DNA of 64,000 nt from contig NZ_CP096276.1 in NCBI RefSeq assembly GCF_024662235.1, positions 1,798,001 to 1,862,000 of the forward strand, given 5' to 3'. The stretch is from Pimelobacter simplex (lineage in GTDB: Bacteria > Actinomycetota > Actinomycetes > Propionibacteriales > Nocardioidaceae). A program made the translations under genes and the position numbers. A model generated the notes under the pieces. That model saw nothing but the letters and a program-made list of their open reading frames with translations, made no database searches and was not told the origin of the DNA. Below, one piece after another: positions 39,299 through 48,468 of this stretch; the first letter of the stretch is position 1; each line of letters opens with the position of its first letter.

Positions 39299-40240
39299 GT
39301 GACCGAAGCGACTCCCGACGTCCCGAACGACGCCTGGTCCGGTGTGCACCGCGGCCCCCTGCGTGCCGGCGAGTGGGTGCGCCTGGTCGACGGCAAGGGC
39401 CGCAAGCACAACTTCGAGCTGGTCGAGGGCAAGCGGTTCTTCTCCAACAAGGGCCACCTCGACCACGACGAGCTGATCGGCCGCGAGGAGGGCTTCGCGG
39501 TCACCTCGTCGGTGGGCGGGGAGTACCTCGTCTTCCGCCCGCTGCTCTCCGAGTTCGTGGTCTCGATGCCGCGCGGCGCGGCCGTCGTCTACCCCAAGGA
39601 CTCCGCCCAGATCGTGGCGATGGCCGACATCTTCCCCGGCGCCCACGTCGTCGAGGCCGGCGTCGGCTCCGGTGCGCTGACCTGCTCGCTGCTGCGCGCG
39701 GTCGGCCCGCACGGGCGCGTGTCGTCGTACGAGCGGCGCGAGGAGTTCGCCGACATCGCCCGGCGCAATGTCACCCAGTTCTTCGGCGGCGACCACCCGG
39801 CCTGGCACCTCACCCTCGGCGACCTCGCCGAGGAGCTGCCCGCCTCGGGCGAGCGCTGCGACCGGATCATCCTCGACATGCTCGCCCCCTGGGACTGCCT
39901 CGACGCCGCCGCCGACGCGCTGCGCCCCGGCGGCATCGTCTGCGCGTACGTCGCGACCACCACCCAGCTCTCGAAGTTCGTCGAGGCGGTGCGGGTCCAC
40001 GGCGGCTTCACCGAGCCCGCGCCCTGGGAGTCGCTGGTGCGCGACTGGCACGTCGAGGGGCTCGCCGTACGGCCCGGGCACAAGATGATCGGCCACACGG
40101 CGTTCCTGGTGACCGCTCGCCGGATGGCCCCGGGCGAGCGCGCCCCGCTCAAGAAGCGCCGCCCCGCGCCGGGCGCCTACGGCCCCGACTACACCGGCCC
40201 GCGCCCGCCCGGCGTCCCCGCGACGCCTGCCGACGACTAG
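39299..40240 (+). CDS. trmI: tRNA (adenine-58-N1)-methyltransferase
   Basis: A 313-residue TrmI-family enzyme that methylates A58 of the tRNA T-loop. The N-terminal beta-domain is FELVEGKRFFSNKGHLDHDEL, the SAM-binding motif I is VVEAGVGSGALT near residue 118, and the motif IV-like catalytic segment is IILDMLAPWD near 192. A GTG start follows TAGATT by six bases. In actinobacteria trmI commonly lies immediately upstream of the proteasomal ATPase, as here; repeat unit 4 separates them. Confidence 0.93.
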   Translation: MTEATPDVPNDAWSGVHRGPLRAGEWVRLVDGKGRKHNFELVEGKRFFSNKGHLDHDELIGREEGFAVTSSVGGEYLVFRPLLSEFVVSMPRGAAVVYPKDSAQIVAMADIFPGAHVVEAGVGSGALTCSLLRAVGPHGRVSSYERREEFADIARRNVTQFFGGDHPAWHLTLGDLAEELPASGERCDRIILDMLAPWDCLDAAADALRPGGIVCAYVATTTQLSKFVEAVRVHGGFTEPAPWESLVRDWHVEGLAVRPGHKMIGHTAFLVTARRMAPGERAPLKKRRPAPGAYGPDYTGPRPPGVPATPADD

Positions 40241-40251
40241 CGCGGATGCTT

Positions 40252-40315
40252 TGCGGTTTGGTCCCAAACCGCAGCGTTTCGGGCTCCGGACATGCGGTTT
40301 GGGACCAAACCGCAT
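40252..40315. repeat. Composite palindromic repeat, unit 4
   Basis: Left half 40252-40273 (arms TGCGGTTTGG/CCAAACCGCA, centre TC) and right half 40292-40315 (arms ATGCGGTTTGG/CCAAACCGCAT, centre GA) are perfect palindromes of opposite polarity, with TTGG cores 41 bp apart (40258 and 40299). The unit sits between co-directional trmI and arc, so it is not limited to convergent gene pairs. Confidence 0.94.
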
Positions 40316-40347
40316 CAATCACCGCCGCGTTGCGCCCTGCCGCCGAG

Positions 40348-40353
40348 TAGGGT
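40348..40353 (+). promoter_or_regulatory. -10 box upstream of arc
   Basis: TAGGGT, about 19 bases before the arc ATG, with an AGGAGGTG ribosome-binding site in between. This is a conventional leadered promoter, unlike most genes around it. Confidence 0.5.
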
Positions 40354-40372
40354 CGTTTCCAGGAGGTGTGCC

Positions 40373-42136
40373 ATGACGAGCATGGGAGAAGGCACTTCGG
40401 GGAGCCACCGCTCTCGGAGCCGCGAGGAGCTCGAGGAGCAGGTCCGCTACCTCGAGGACGAGGTCCACGACCTGCGCCGCCGCCTGGTCGACACGCCCGG
40501 AGCTCCGTCGAGATCGCTGGACATGCGGCTCGCGGACGCCCAGCGGTCGCTCGCGGCGGTCACCGCGCAGAACGAGCGCCTGGCCACGACCCTGCGCGAC
40601 GCGCGGGACCAGATCATGAAGCTGAAGGAGGAGGTCGACCGGCTGGCGCAGCCGCCGGCGGGCTTCGGCACCTTCCTCCAGCGCAACGAGGACGACTCGG
40701 TCGACGTGTTCACCGGCGGCCGCAAGCTGCGGGTCACCGTGAGCCCGGCGGTCGACCTCGACACGCTGCAGCGCGGCCAGGAGGTCATGCTCAACGAGGC
40801 GCTCAACGTGGTCGCCGCGTTCGAGTTCGAGAACGTCGGTGACGTGGTCATGTTCAAGGAGCTCCTCGCCGACGGCGAGCGGGTCCTGGTGATCGCCAAC
40901 GCCGACGAGGAGCGCGTCGTACGGCTGGCCGAGCCGCTGCTCACCGAGACGCTTCGGGCCGGCGACTCGCTGCTGCTCGACGCCCGCGCCGGCTACGCGT
41001 ACGAGAAGGTCCCGAAGTCCGAGGTCGAGGAGCTCGTCCTCGAAGAGGTCCCCGACATCACCTACGAGACCATCGGCGGCCTGGGCAACCAGATCGAGAT
41101 GATCCAGGACGCCGTCGAGCTGCCCTACCTCTACCCCGAGCTGTTCGCCGAGCACGAGCTCAAGCCGCCCAAGGGCATCCTGCTCTACGGCCCTCCGGGC
41201 TGCGGCAAGACGCTCATCGCCAAGGCGGTCGCCAACTCGCTGGCCAAGAAGGTCGCGGCCAAGACGGGCCAGGAGGGCAAGTCCTTCTTCCTCAACATCA
41301 AGGGCCCCGAGCTCCTCAACAAGTACGTCGGCGAGACCGAGCGCCACATCCGCCTGGTCTTCCAGCGGGCTCGCGAGAAGGCCAGCACCGGCACACCGGT
41401 CATCGTGTTCTTCGACGAGATGGACTCCCTGTTCCGCACCCGCGGCTCGGGCGTCTCCTCCGACGTCGAGAACACGATCGTCCCGCAGCTGCTCAGCGAG
41501 ATCGACGGCGTCGAGCTGCTCGAGAACGTCCTGGTCATCGGCGCCTCCAACCGCGAGGACATGATCGACCCGGCGATCCTGCGCCCCGGTCGCCTCGACG
41601 TGAAGATCAAGATCGAGCGCCCCGACGCCGAGTCGGCACGCGACATCTTCAGCAAGTACCTCACCGCCAACCTGCCGCTGCACACCGAGGACCTCGCCGA
41701 GTTCGGCGGCGACCGCCAGGCGACCGTCAGCGGCATGATCCGCGCGGCGGTCGAGCGGATGTACTCCGAGACCGAGGAGAACCGCTTCCTCGAGGTCACC
41801 TACGCCAACGGTGACAAGGAGGTCCTCTACTTCAAGGACTTCAACTCCGGCGCGATGATCCAGAACATCGTCGACCGGGCCAAGAAGACCGCGATCAAGG
41901 ACTTCCTCGACCACGACCAGAAGGGGCTGCGGATCTCGCACCTCCTCCAGGCGTGCGTCGACGAGTTCAAGGAGAACGAGGACCTGCCCAACACGACCAA
42001 CCCCGACGACTGGGCGCGGATCTCGGGCAAGAAGGGCGAGCGGATCGTGTTCATCCGCACGCTCATCACCGGCAAGCAGGGCACCGAGCCCGGCCGCTCC
42101 ATCGACACGGTCAGCGACACGGGCCAGTACCTCTGA
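40373..42136 (+). CDS. arc: Proteasome-associated AAA ATPase ARC/Mpa
   Basis: A 587-residue hexameric unfoldase that recognises pupylated proteins and feeds them to the 20S proteasome. An N-terminal coiled coil ([20 protein letters not shown], about residues 20-75) binds Pup; OB domains follow; the AAA module has Walker A GPPGCGKT near residue 273 and Walker [10 protein letters not shown] near 345. The C-terminus is GQYL, the docking tail for the proteasome alpha ring. The ATG at 40373 is fixed by AGGAGGTG. First gene of the Pup-proteasome locus. Confidence 0.97.
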   Translation: MTSMGEGTSGSHRSRSREELEEQVRYLEDEVHDLRRRLVDTPGAPSRSLDMRLADAQRSLAAVTAQNERLATTLRDARDQIMKLKEEVDRLAQPPAGFGTFLQRNEDDSVDVFTGGRKLRVTVSPAVDLDTLQRGQEVMLNEALNVVAAFEFENVGDVVMFKELLADGERVLVIANADEERVVRLAEPLLTETLRAGDSLLLDARAGYAYEKVPKSEVEELVLEEVPDITYETIGGLGNQIEMIQDAVELPYLYPELFAEHELKPPKGILLYGPPGCGKTLIAKAVANSLAKKVAAKTGQEGKSFFLNIKGPELLNKYVGETERHIRLVFQRAREKASTGTPVIVFFDEMDSLFRTRGSGVSSDVENTIVPQLLSEIDGVELLENVLVIGASNREDMIDPAILRPGRLDVKIKIERPDAESARDIFSKYLTANLPLHTEDLAEFGGDRQATVSGMIRAAVERMYSETEENRFLEVTYANGDKEVLYFKDFNSGAMIQNIVDRAKKTAIKDFLDHDQKGLRISHLLQACVDEFKENEDLPNTTNPDDWARISGKKGERIVFIRTLITGKQGTEPGRSIDTVSDTGQYL

Positions 42137-42203
42137 CGCTGACTTGCATGGCTCACCTAGGGTGGGCACCGTCCACCCCCGACAACACCCCGAGGAGTTC
42201 CCC

Positions 42204-42281
42204 GTGGTCAAGAAGCTCGTCATCGTCGCCCTGGTCGCGCTCGGCATCACCGCCGCCGTCAAGGTCGCCAAGGGTCGCTGA
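42204..42281 (+). CDS. Small membrane peptide between arc and dop
   Basis: A 25-codon ORF starting with GTG behind a CGAGGAG ribosome-binding site and ending just before a terminator. The product is a single hydrophobic helix flanked by lysines (VVKKLVIVALVALGITAAV, then KVAKGR). Its placement, ribosome-binding site and amphipathic layout suggest a real small protein. It could sit in the membrane; a role with the proteasome is speculation. Confidence 0.55.
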   Translation: MVKKLVIVALVALGITAAVKVAKGR

Positions 42282-42296
42282 ACCCGATTCATCGCG

Positions 42297-42332
42297 AAAG
42301 GCCCTGACACGGATTCCCGTGTCGGGGCCTTT
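42297..42332 (+). terminator. Intrinsic terminator after arc and small ORF
   Basis: A strong hairpin with arms AAAGGCCCTGACACGG and CCGTGTCGGGGCCTTT around a short ATTC-containing loop, the most canonical terminator in the window. It separates arc from dop, which restarts from its own promoter 4 bases later. Confidence 0.88.
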
Positions 42333-42335
42333 GCG

Positions 42336-42341
42336 TAGGCT
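42336..42341 (+). promoter_or_regulatory. -10 box of leaderless dop
   Basis: TAGGCT, six bases before the dop ATG and immediately downstream of the arc terminator. Confidence 0.6.
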
Positions 42342-42347
42342 GGTGCC

Positions 42348-43856
42348 ATGAGCGTGCGCCGCGTGATGGGCACCGAGGTCGAGTACGGCATCTCGGTCCA
42401 GGGCCAGCCGACCGCCAACCCGATGGTGGCGTCGTCCCAGGTCGTCAACGCCTACGCCACGGCGACCGTGCGGGCGCGGCGGGCGCGGTGGGACTTCGAG
42501 GAGGAGTCGCCGCTGCGTGACGCGCGCGGCTTCGACATGTCGCGCCAGATCGCCGACCCGACCCAGCTCACCGACGAGGACCTGGGGCTGGCCAACGTCA
42601 TCCTCACCAACGGCGCCCGGCTCTACGTCGACCACGCCCACCCGGAGTACTCCACCCCCGAGGTGGTGACCCCCCTCGACATCGTCCGGTGGGACAAGGC
42701 GGGGGAGCAGGTCATGCTCGACGCCGCCCGCCGCGCCCAGCAGCTGCCGGGCAACCCGCAGATCGTGCTCTACAAGAACAACACCGACAACAAGGGCGCC
42801 TCCTACGGCGCCCACGAGAACTACCTGATGCGGCGCTCGACGCCGTTCGGCGACATCGTGCGGCACCTCACGCCGTTCTTCGTCAGCCGCCAGGTGTTCT
42901 GCGGCGCCGGCCGGGTCGGCAAGGGCCAGGACGGGCGGGGCGAGGGCTTCCAGATCAGCCAGCGCGCCGACTTCTTCGAGGTCGAGGTCGGCCTCGAGAC
43001 CACGCTCAAGCGGCCCATCATCAACACCCGCGACGAGCCGCACGCCGATCCCGAGAAGTACCGCCGGCTCCACGTCATCATCGGCGACGCCAACCTCTCC
43101 GAGATCGCCACCTACCTCAAGGTCGGCACCACCTCGCTGGTGCTGGCGATGATCGAGGACCGCTTCATCAGCCGCGACCTGAGCGTCGACGGCCCGGTGG
43201 CGGCGCTGCGGGCGGTCTCCCACGACCCCGGGCTGCGTGAGCTGGTCACCCTGGCCGACGGCCGCAAGCTGACCGGCATCCAGCTCCAGCTGGAGTACCT
43301 CGACCTGGCCAAGAAGTACGTCGAGGACCGCTACGGCGCCGACGCGGACGCCCAGACGGTCGACGTACTGGCCCGCTGGGAGGACGTCCTGGCCCGGCTC
43401 GAGTCCGACCCGATGTCGCTGGCCGACCAGCTCGACTGGGTCGCCAAGCTCAAGCTGATCGAGCAGTACCGCTCGCGCGACGGGCTGGGCTGGAAGGACG
43501 CCAAGCTCCAGCTCATCGACTACCAGTACTCCGACATCCGCCCCGAGAAGGGCCTCTACCACCGCCTCGTCGGGGCCGGCCGGATCCAGCGGCTGCTCAC
43601 CGACGACGAGGTCGACGCCGCGATGACCAACCCGCCGGCCGAGACCCGCGCCTACTTCCGCGGCCGCTGCCTGGAGAAGTACGCGCCCGACATCGCCGCG
43701 GCGTCGTGGGACTCGGTCATCTTCGACCTGCCCGGACGCGAGTCCCTGCAGCGCGTGCCCACCATCGACCCGCTGCGCGGCAGCAAGGCCCACGTGGGCG
43801 CGCTGATCGACAAGTGCGCGACGGCTGACGAGTTGGTCCGCGCGCTCACCCGTTGA
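42348..43856 (+). CDS. dop: Depupylase/deamidase Dop
   Basis: A 502-residue glutamine-synthetase-like enzyme that removes Pup from proteins and, in species with Pup-Gln, deamidates Pup. The N-terminal GTEVEYGIS carries the metal-binding Glu, and the catalytic Asp corresponds to Asp95 in [17 protein letters not shown] Dop-specific insert replaces the short loop of PafA after [13 protein letters not shown]. Because Pup here already ends in Glu, only depupylation is needed. Leaderless start; pup follows after 17 bases with its own -10. Confidence 0.97.
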   Translation: MSVRRVMGTEVEYGISVQGQPTANPMVASSQVVNAYATATVRARRARWDFEEESPLRDARGFDMSRQIADPTQLTDEDLGLANVILTNGARLYVDHAHPEYSTPEVVTPLDIVRWDKAGEQVMLDAARRAQQLPGNPQIVLYKNNTDNKGASYGAHENYLMRRSTPFGDIVRHLTPFFVSRQVFCGAGRVGKGQDGRGEGFQISQRADFFEVEVGLETTLKRPIINTRDEPHADPEKYRRLHVIIGDANLSEIATYLKVGTTSLVLAMIEDRFISRDLSVDGPVAALRAVSHDPGLRELVTLADGRKLTGIQLQLEYLDLAKKYVEDRYGADADAQTVDVLARWEDVLARLESDPMSLADQLDWVAKLKLIEQYRSRDGLGWKDAKLQLIDYQYSDIRPEKGLYHRLVGAGRIQRLLTDDEVDAAMTNPPAETRAYFRGRCLEKYAPDIAAASWDSVIFDLPGRESLQRVPTIDPLRGSKAHVGALIDKCATADELVRALTR

Positions 43857-43861
43857 GTGGA

Positions 43862-43867
43862 TAGGGT
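43862..43867 (+). promoter_or_regulatory. -10 box of pup
   Basis: TAGGGT, six bases before the pup ATG, giving a leaderless pup-prcB-prcA transcript in addition to any read-through from dop. Confidence 0.6.
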
Positions 43868-43873
43868 TGGGAC

Positions 43874-44071
43874 ATGGCTCAGGAGCAGAAGCAGCCGCGC
43901 AAGTCCGACGAGACCGAGGAGACCACCGAGGTCGCCCCCGAGAGCGACGTCGCCGAGCGCAAGGAGTCGCTCGACGACGACGTCGACGCGATCCTCGACG
44001 AGATCGACGACGTCCTCGAGACCAACGCCGAGGACTTCGTGAAGTCGTTCATCCAGAAGGGCGGCGAGTAG
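43874..44071 (+). CDS. pup: Prokaryotic ubiquitin-like protein Pup
   Basis: A 65-residue intrinsically disordered protein tag. It begins [19 protein letters not shown], has the acidic helical binding region [17 protein letters not shown] and ends [11 protein letters not shown]. The C-terminal residue is Glu, so Pup is made ready for ligation, unlike the Gln form of mycobacteria that Dop must deamidate. prcB starts six bases after its stop. Confidence 0.98.
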   Translation: MAQEQKQPRKSDETEETTEVAPESDVAERKESLDDDVDAILDEIDDVLETNAEDFVKSFIQKGGE

Positions 44072-44077
44072 CCCCCG

Positions 44078-44941
44078 ATGAGCGACGCGCGCATCCCGGG
44101 CGCCTTCCTGCGCCCGGGCACCTCCTCGTTCAGCGACTTCCTCGCCGAGAACGCCCCCGACCTGCTCCCCGCCCGCCGCTCGCTGCCCGCCGGCAGCCCC
44201 GGTGCGGCCGCCGACCTCGCCCCCCACGGGACGACGATCGTCGCGCTGACCTTCCCCGGTGGCGTGGTGATGGCCGGGGACCGGCGCGCGACGATGGGCA
44301 ACGTCATCGCCCAGCGCGACATCGAGAAGGTCTTCCCGGCCGACGAGTACTCCGTGGTCGGCATCGCCGGCACCGCCGGTCTCGCGGTCGAGATGGTCCG
44401 GCTGTTCCAGGTCGAGCTCGAGCACTACGAGAAGATCGAGGGCTCGATCCTCTCCCTCGACGGCAAGGCCAACCGGCTCTCCGCGCTGATCCGCGCCAAC
44501 CTCGCCATGGCGATGCAGGGGCTGGCCGTCGTCCCGATGTTCGCCGGCTACGACCTCGACAGCGGCACCGGCCGGATCTTCGGCTACGACGTGACCGGCG
44601 GCCGGCACGAGGAGGCGGCGTTCTTCACCGTCGGCTCGGGCTCGATGTTCGCCCGCGGCGCCCTCAAGAAGCTCTACCGCGACGACCTCTCCGCCGACGA
44701 CGCCGTCCGGGTGTGCCTCCAGGCCCTCTACGACGCCGCCGACGACGACTCCGCCACCGGTGGCCCCGACCTGACCCGCCGGATCTTCCCGGTCGTGTGG
44801 GTGGTCACCGCCGACGGCGGCGTCCGCATCCTCGAGGACCGGATCGGCGCCCTCGCCGACCAGGTCGTCGGCGCCCGCCTGCAGCGTCCCGACGGACCCG
44901 TCGCCCCGCTGCCCGGCGGGGGAGAGGAGGCTCAGGCATGA
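44078..44941 (+). CDS. prcB: 20S proteasome beta subunit
   Basis: A 287-residue Ntn hydrolase precursor. An N-terminal propeptide of 51 residues ends at HG before Thr52 (TTIVALTF), the catalytic nucleophile released by autoprocessing; the Asp and Lys partners appear in [11 protein letters not shown] and RDIEKVF. It forms the inner beta rings of the proteasome. It overlaps prcA by ATGA, which ensures balanced alpha and beta synthesis. Confidence 0.97.
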   Translation: MSDARIPGAFLRPGTSSFSDFLAENAPDLLPARRSLPAGSPGAAADLAPHGTTIVALTFPGGVVMAGDRRATMGNVIAQRDIEKVFPADEYSVVGIAGTAGLAVEMVRLFQVELEHYEKIEGSILSLDGKANRLSALIRANLAMAMQGLAVVPMFAGYDLDSGTGRIFGYDVTGGRHEEAAFFTVGSGSMFARGALKKLYRDDLSADDAVRVCLQALYDAADDDSATGGPDLTRRIFPVVWVVTADGGVRILEDRIGALADQVVGARLQRPDGPVAPLPGGGEEAQA

Positions 44942-45828
44942 GCACCCCGTTCTACGTCTCGCCCGAGCAGCTGATGAAGGACCGGGCCGACTTCGCCCGC
45001 AAGGGCATCGCCCGCGGCCGCTCCCTCGTCGCCGTCCAGTACGCCGACGGCGTCCTCCTGGTCACCGAGAACCCCTCGCAGGCCCTGCACAAGGTCTCCG
45101 AGCTCTACGACCGCCTCGCGTTCGCCGCGGTCGGCCGCTACAACGAGTTCGAGAACCTCCGCATCGCCGGGGTCCGCCTCGCCGACATGCGCGGCTACGC
45201 CTACGACCGGCGCGACGTCACCGGCCGCGGCCTGGCCAACGCCTACGCCCAGACCCTCGGCACGATCTTCTCCTCGGGCGGCGAGAAGCCCTACGAGGTC
45301 GAGATCTTCGTCGCCGAGGTCGGCGCCACCGCCGCCGACGACCAGATCTACCGGCTGACCTACGAGGGCCGGGTCGCCGACGAGCACGGCTACGCGGTGA
45401 TGGGCGGTGACGCTGAGACCGTGACGTCGTACCTTGAGGCGCACTACACCGACGGCGCCACCCTCGACGCCGCCCTGCGCGTCGCGGTGGCCGCGCTCGG
45501 CCACACCGCCGTCGGCGGAAAGGTCGAGGACCGGGTGATCCCGGTCGGCGACCTCGAGGTCGCCGTCCTCGACCGCACCCGCACCCAGCCGCGCAAGTTC
45601 CGCCGGGTCCTCCCGGCCCGCCTCGAGGAGCTTCTCGGCGACCGCGGCCCGGCCGAGCACGCCGCCCCGCTGCCCGACGACGGCGTCGGCGGCTCCGTGC
45701 CCGCCGGTGGCGGCCCCGACGACCCGGCCGACCCGACCGACCAGGTCTCCGGCCACGTCGCGCCGCTCGAGGACCCGGGCACCGGCGAGCCGTCGTCCGG
45801 CGAGCCGCCGGTGGCGCCGCCGCTCTAG
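44938..45828 (+). CDS. prcA: 20S proteasome alpha subunit
   Basis: A 296-residue alpha-ring subunit that gates the proteasome and receives the ARC C-terminus. It opens [20 protein letters not shown] (gate and H0 helix) and contains the alpha-type [18 protein letters not shown]. After about residue 230 there is an extra, low-complexity acidic/proline tail of some 60 residues ([24 protein letters not shown]) not needed for the fold. Instead of leading directly to pafA, prcA is followed by repeat unit 5 and a foreign-looking gene. Confidence 0.96.
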   Translation: MSTPFYVSPEQLMKDRADFARKGIARGRSLVAVQYADGVLLVTENPSQALHKVSELYDRLAFAAVGRYNEFENLRIAGVRLADMRGYAYDRRDVTGRGLANAYAQTLGTIFSSGGEKPYEVEIFVAEVGATAADDQIYRLTYEGRVADEHGYAVMGGDAETVTSYLEAHYTDGATLDAALRVAVAALGHTAVGGKVEDRVIPVGDLEVAVLDRTRTQPRKFRRVLPARLEELLGDRGPAEHAAPLPDDGVGGSVPAGGGPDDPADPTDQVSGHVAPLEDPGTGEPSSGEPPVAPPL

Positions 45829-45855
45829 TCGCGGACCGGGTGCCGGGTGCCGGGT

Positions 45856-45921
45856 TGCTGCGGTTTGGGACCAAACCGCAGCAGTTCGGCCTCTTGCTGC
45901 TGCAGTCTCTGCCCAATCAGC
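45856..45921. repeat. Composite palindromic repeat, unit 5 (inverted relative to unit 6)
   Basis: Here the near-perfect half comes first: 45856-45883, arms TGCTGCGGTTTGG/CCAAACCGCAGCA around GA. The degenerate half follows in reverse at 45900-45921 (CTGCAGTCTCTGCCCAATC). The matching cores are 42 bp apart, one more than in other units. Read on the minus strand, the order of halves equals that of units 1, 3 and 6. It lies between prcA and the DUF559-like gene, with the degenerate half facing that gene. Confidence 0.88.
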
Positions 45922-45938
45922 GCGCAGATCGTCGTGTT

Positions 45939-46973
45939 GTGCGACTGCTGTCCACAGCCTCACCGGTCGAACTTGATCTCCAAACGTCGTACGCCAACTC
46001 TGTCCGGATGGAAGTTGGGCCCGACGGTGCTATCCGCGGCGAGGTGCGCATCGCGGGGCATCAGCGCGTCTCTCACGGTCTCTACCGTCCGGAAACGCCT
46101 GAGCTCGGCACGCGGGCCAACTTCTTGCGCGACCTGAGCGCGCTGCTCCTGGTCCTGCCTGAAGGCGCTGTCTTCACCCACGTCACCGCTGCGCGTCTCC
46201 TCGGATGGCAGCTGCCGGCCTTGCCGCGGGACGTGCCACACTTCGCGGCCGTTCGCGGTGAGCGTCGTCCTCGACGGCCCGCCGTCATCTGCTCCCGGCT
46301 GACACGGGAGTCGGCCGCGGGTGTCGTGGACGGCCTTCCCATCGACCACCCATCAGAGATCCTGCTTCGGGCGGCGCGCGACCTCGGCGATCTCGACTTG
46401 GCACTCATGGTCGACTCGGCTGTGCGGCTCGGTCACATTGACGAGGCGGCGATGCACGACGTTCTTGCATCGCGACGCCCAGGCACGAAGCGCCTGCGCT
46501 GGGTGTGGGAGGGTCGCGATCCGCTGGCGGAGTCTGCTGGCGAGACTCTCCTTCGGAAGTTCCACGACGTCATGGATGTCGCGACCGAGTCGCAGGTCGA
46601 CGTTCATGACGAACATGGACGATTCATCGGCCGTGCGGATCTGCTCGTGGTCGGCACCTTGAACGTCCACGAGTACGACGGAGCAGTTCACCGCGAGGCG
46701 GCGACGCACAAGCGCGATCTCCGTCGGGAGCGTGCGCTGGCAAGCTCGTCGTACGTTCGCCGCGGCTACACGCTTGACGACCTGCTGAACCACGCCGCGA
46801 TCCTGATGCACGAGATCGACCGGGCGCTGGGGCGGCCGCATCAGGCGGAGCGGCTCCGGAAGTGGCGCGCGCTGGTGGACGATTCGTTCTACTCGGATGT
46901 AGGGAGCGCGCGGGTGATGAACCGCTGGTACCGCTCAACCAACCCGGTCGATTGGGCACGAACTGCAGGTTGA
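45939..46973 (+). CDS. DUF559/AbiEi-like nuclease-fold protein, probable insertion
   Basis: About 344 residues from a GTG at 45939; an in-frame ATG at 45840 would force translation through repeat unit 5 and is disfavoured. The N-terminal part resembles AbiEi-type proteins (VSHGLYRPETPELG, then VLPEGAVFTHVTAARLLGW), and the C-terminal part resembles DUF559/PD-(D/E)XK folds (AESAGETLLRKF, FIGRADLLVV, NVHEYDGAVHRE, then RDLRRERALA). Codons end in A/T far more often than in neighbouring genes (GAT, GAA, TCT, CTT), a sign of transfer. It separates prcA from pafA and is bracketed by repeat units 5 and 6 in opposite orientation. The last codons overlap unit 6. Function unknown. Confidence 0.75.
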   Translation: MRLLSTASPVELDLQTSYANSVRMEVGPDGAIRGEVRIAGHQRVSHGLYRPETPELGTRANFLRDLSALLLVLPEGAVFTHVTAARLLGWQLPALPRDVPHFAAVRGERRPRRPAVICSRLTRESAAGVVDGLPIDHPSEILLRAARDLGDLDLALMVDSAVRLGHIDEAAMHDVLASRRPGTKRLRWVWEGRDPLAESAGETLLRKFHDVMDVATESQVDVHDEHGRFIGRADLLVVGTLNVHEYDGAVHREAATHKRDLRRERALASSSYVRRGYTLDDLLNHAAILMHEIDRALGRPHQAERLRKWRALVDDSFYSDVGSARVMNRWYRSTNPVDWARTAG

Positions 46974-47010
46974 TCCCCTGAATTGATGTGGTTTGGGACC
47001 AAACCGCGTC
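46948..47010. repeat. Composite palindromic repeat, unit 6
   Basis: The left, degenerate half (46948-46967, GATTGGGCACGAACTGC) lies inside the end of the DUF559-like gene, just before its stop. The right half (46985-47010) has arms GATGTGGTTTGG/CCAAACCGCGTC around GA, in which two pairs are G-T wobbles. Cores are 41 bp apart (46952 and 46993). The pafA promoter follows 40 bases downstream. Confidence 0.9.
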
Positions 47011-47049
47011 CCTCGGCCCGCATCTCCCGCGCGGCTCCCACGACGGCAG

Positions 47050-47055
47050 TAGTGT
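47050..47055 (+). promoter_or_regulatory. -10 box of leaderless pafA
   Basis: TAGTGT, six bases before the pafA ATG. It allows pafA expression despite the upstream insertion and repeats. Confidence 0.55.
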
Positions 47056-47061
47056 GCCTAC

Positions 47062-48423
47062 ATGGACCGGCGGATCTTCGGGATCGAGAACGAATACGGG
47101 GTCACCTGCACGTTCCGCGGCCAGCGCCGGCTCAGTCCCGACGAGGTCGCGCGCTACCTGTTCCGCAAGGTCGTGAGCTGGGGTCGTTCCAGCAACGTCT
47201 TCCTGCGCAACGGCGCCCGGCTCTACCTCGACGTCGGCAGCCACCCGGAGTACGCCACCCCCGAGTGCGACGACGTCACCGAGCTCGTCACGCACGACAA
47301 GGCGGGGGAGCGGGTGCTCGAGGGGCTGCTGCTCGACGCCGAGCAGCGGCTGCACGACGAGGGCATCGCGGGCGAGATCTACCTGTTCAAGAACAACACC
47401 GACTCCGCGGGCAACTCCTACGGCTGCCACGAGAACTACCTGGTCAGCCGGGCCGGTGAGTTCAGCCGGCTCGCCGACGTGCTCATCCCGTTCCTGGTGA
47501 CCCGCCAGATCATCGTGGGCGCCGGCAAGGTGACCCAGACGCCGCGGGGGACCAGCTACTCGGTCAGCCAGCGCGCCGAGCACATCTGGGAGGGCGTCTC
47601 CAGCGCGACCACCCGGAGCCGGCCGATCATCAACACCCGCGACGAGCCTCACGCGGACGCCGAGAAGTACCGCCGGCTCCACGTCATCGTCGGCGACTCC
47701 AACATGAGCGAGACGACCACCATGCTCAAGGTCGCCTCCTGCGACCTGGTGCTGCGGATGATCGAGGAGGGCGTGGTGATGCGCGACCTCACGATGGAGA
47801 ACCCCATCCGGGCCATCCGCGAGATCGCGCACGACGTCACCGGGCGGCGCAAGGTGCGCCTGGCCAACGGGCGCGAGGCGAGCGCGCTGGAGATCCAGGG
47901 CGAGTACCTCGCCAAGGCCCGCGACTTCGTCGACCGCCGTGGGATCAGCACGCCGGTCATCGAGCGCTCGCTCGACCTGTGGGAGCGGGGCCTCAAGGCG
48001 GTCGAGTCCGACGACCTCAGCCTGGTCGACCGCGAGATCGACTGGGTGATCAAGTGGAAGCTCATCGATCGCTACCGCGCCAAGCACGGGCTGCCGATGA
48101 GCCACCCGCGCGTGGCCCAGCTCGACCTGGCCTACCACGACATCCACCGCAACCGCGGGCTCTACTACCTGCTCGAGAAGCGCGGGGCGGTCGCCCGGGT
48201 CTCCACCGACCTCAAGATCTTCGAGGCCAAGTCGGTCCCGCCCCAGAACACCCGGGCCCGGCTGCGCGGCGAGTTCATCCGTCGCGCCCAGGAGCGGCGC
48301 CGCGACTTCACCGTCGACTGGGTGCACCTCAAGCTCAACGACCAGGCGCAGCGCACGGTGCTCTGCAAGGACCCGTTCCGGGCGTACGACGAGCGCGTGC
48401 AGCGACTCATCGACGGCATGTGA
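47062..48423 (+). CDS. pafA: Pup--protein ligase PafA
   Basis: A 453-residue carboxylate-amine ligase that attaches the C-terminal Glu of Pup to substrate lysines with ATP. It starts [15 protein letters not shown] (metal-binding Glu) and has the catalytic Asp57 in [17 protein letters not shown], the ATP/Mg loop [40 protein letters not shown], and the C-terminal Pup-binding domain. It is clearly paralogous to Dop, sharing these motifs but lacking the Dop loop. Leaderless start. Confidence 0.97.
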   Translation: MDRRIFGIENEYGVTCTFRGQRRLSPDEVARYLFRKVVSWGRSSNVFLRNGARLYLDVGSHPEYATPECDDVTELVTHDKAGERVLEGLLLDAEQRLHDEGIAGEIYLFKNNTDSAGNSYGCHENYLVSRAGEFSRLADVLIPFLVTRQIIVGAGKVTQTPRGTSYSVSQRAEHIWEGVSSATTRSRPIINTRDEPHADAEKYRRLHVIVGDSNMSETTTMLKVASCDLVLRMIEEGVVMRDLTMENPIRAIREIAHDVTGRRKVRLANGREASALEIQGEYLAKARDFVDRRGISTPVIERSLDLWERGLKAVESDDLSLVDREIDWVIKWKLIDRYRAKHGLPMSHPRVAQLDLAYHDIHRNRGLYYLLEKRGAVARVSTDLKIFEAKSVPPQNTRARLRGEFIRRAQERRRDFTVDWVHLKLNDQAQRTVLCKDPFRAYDERVQRLIDGM

Positions 48424-48468
48424 GCGACTCCTGCCGGATTCCTCAGGGTGACTCGGTAGGGTTTGCGC

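Noticed and set aside
45840..45938. N-terminal extension of the DUF559-like protein from ATG 45840
   Set aside because: The extension would translate repeat unit 5 and has no ribosome-binding site; the GTG at 45939 just after the repeat is more plausible, though weakly supported.
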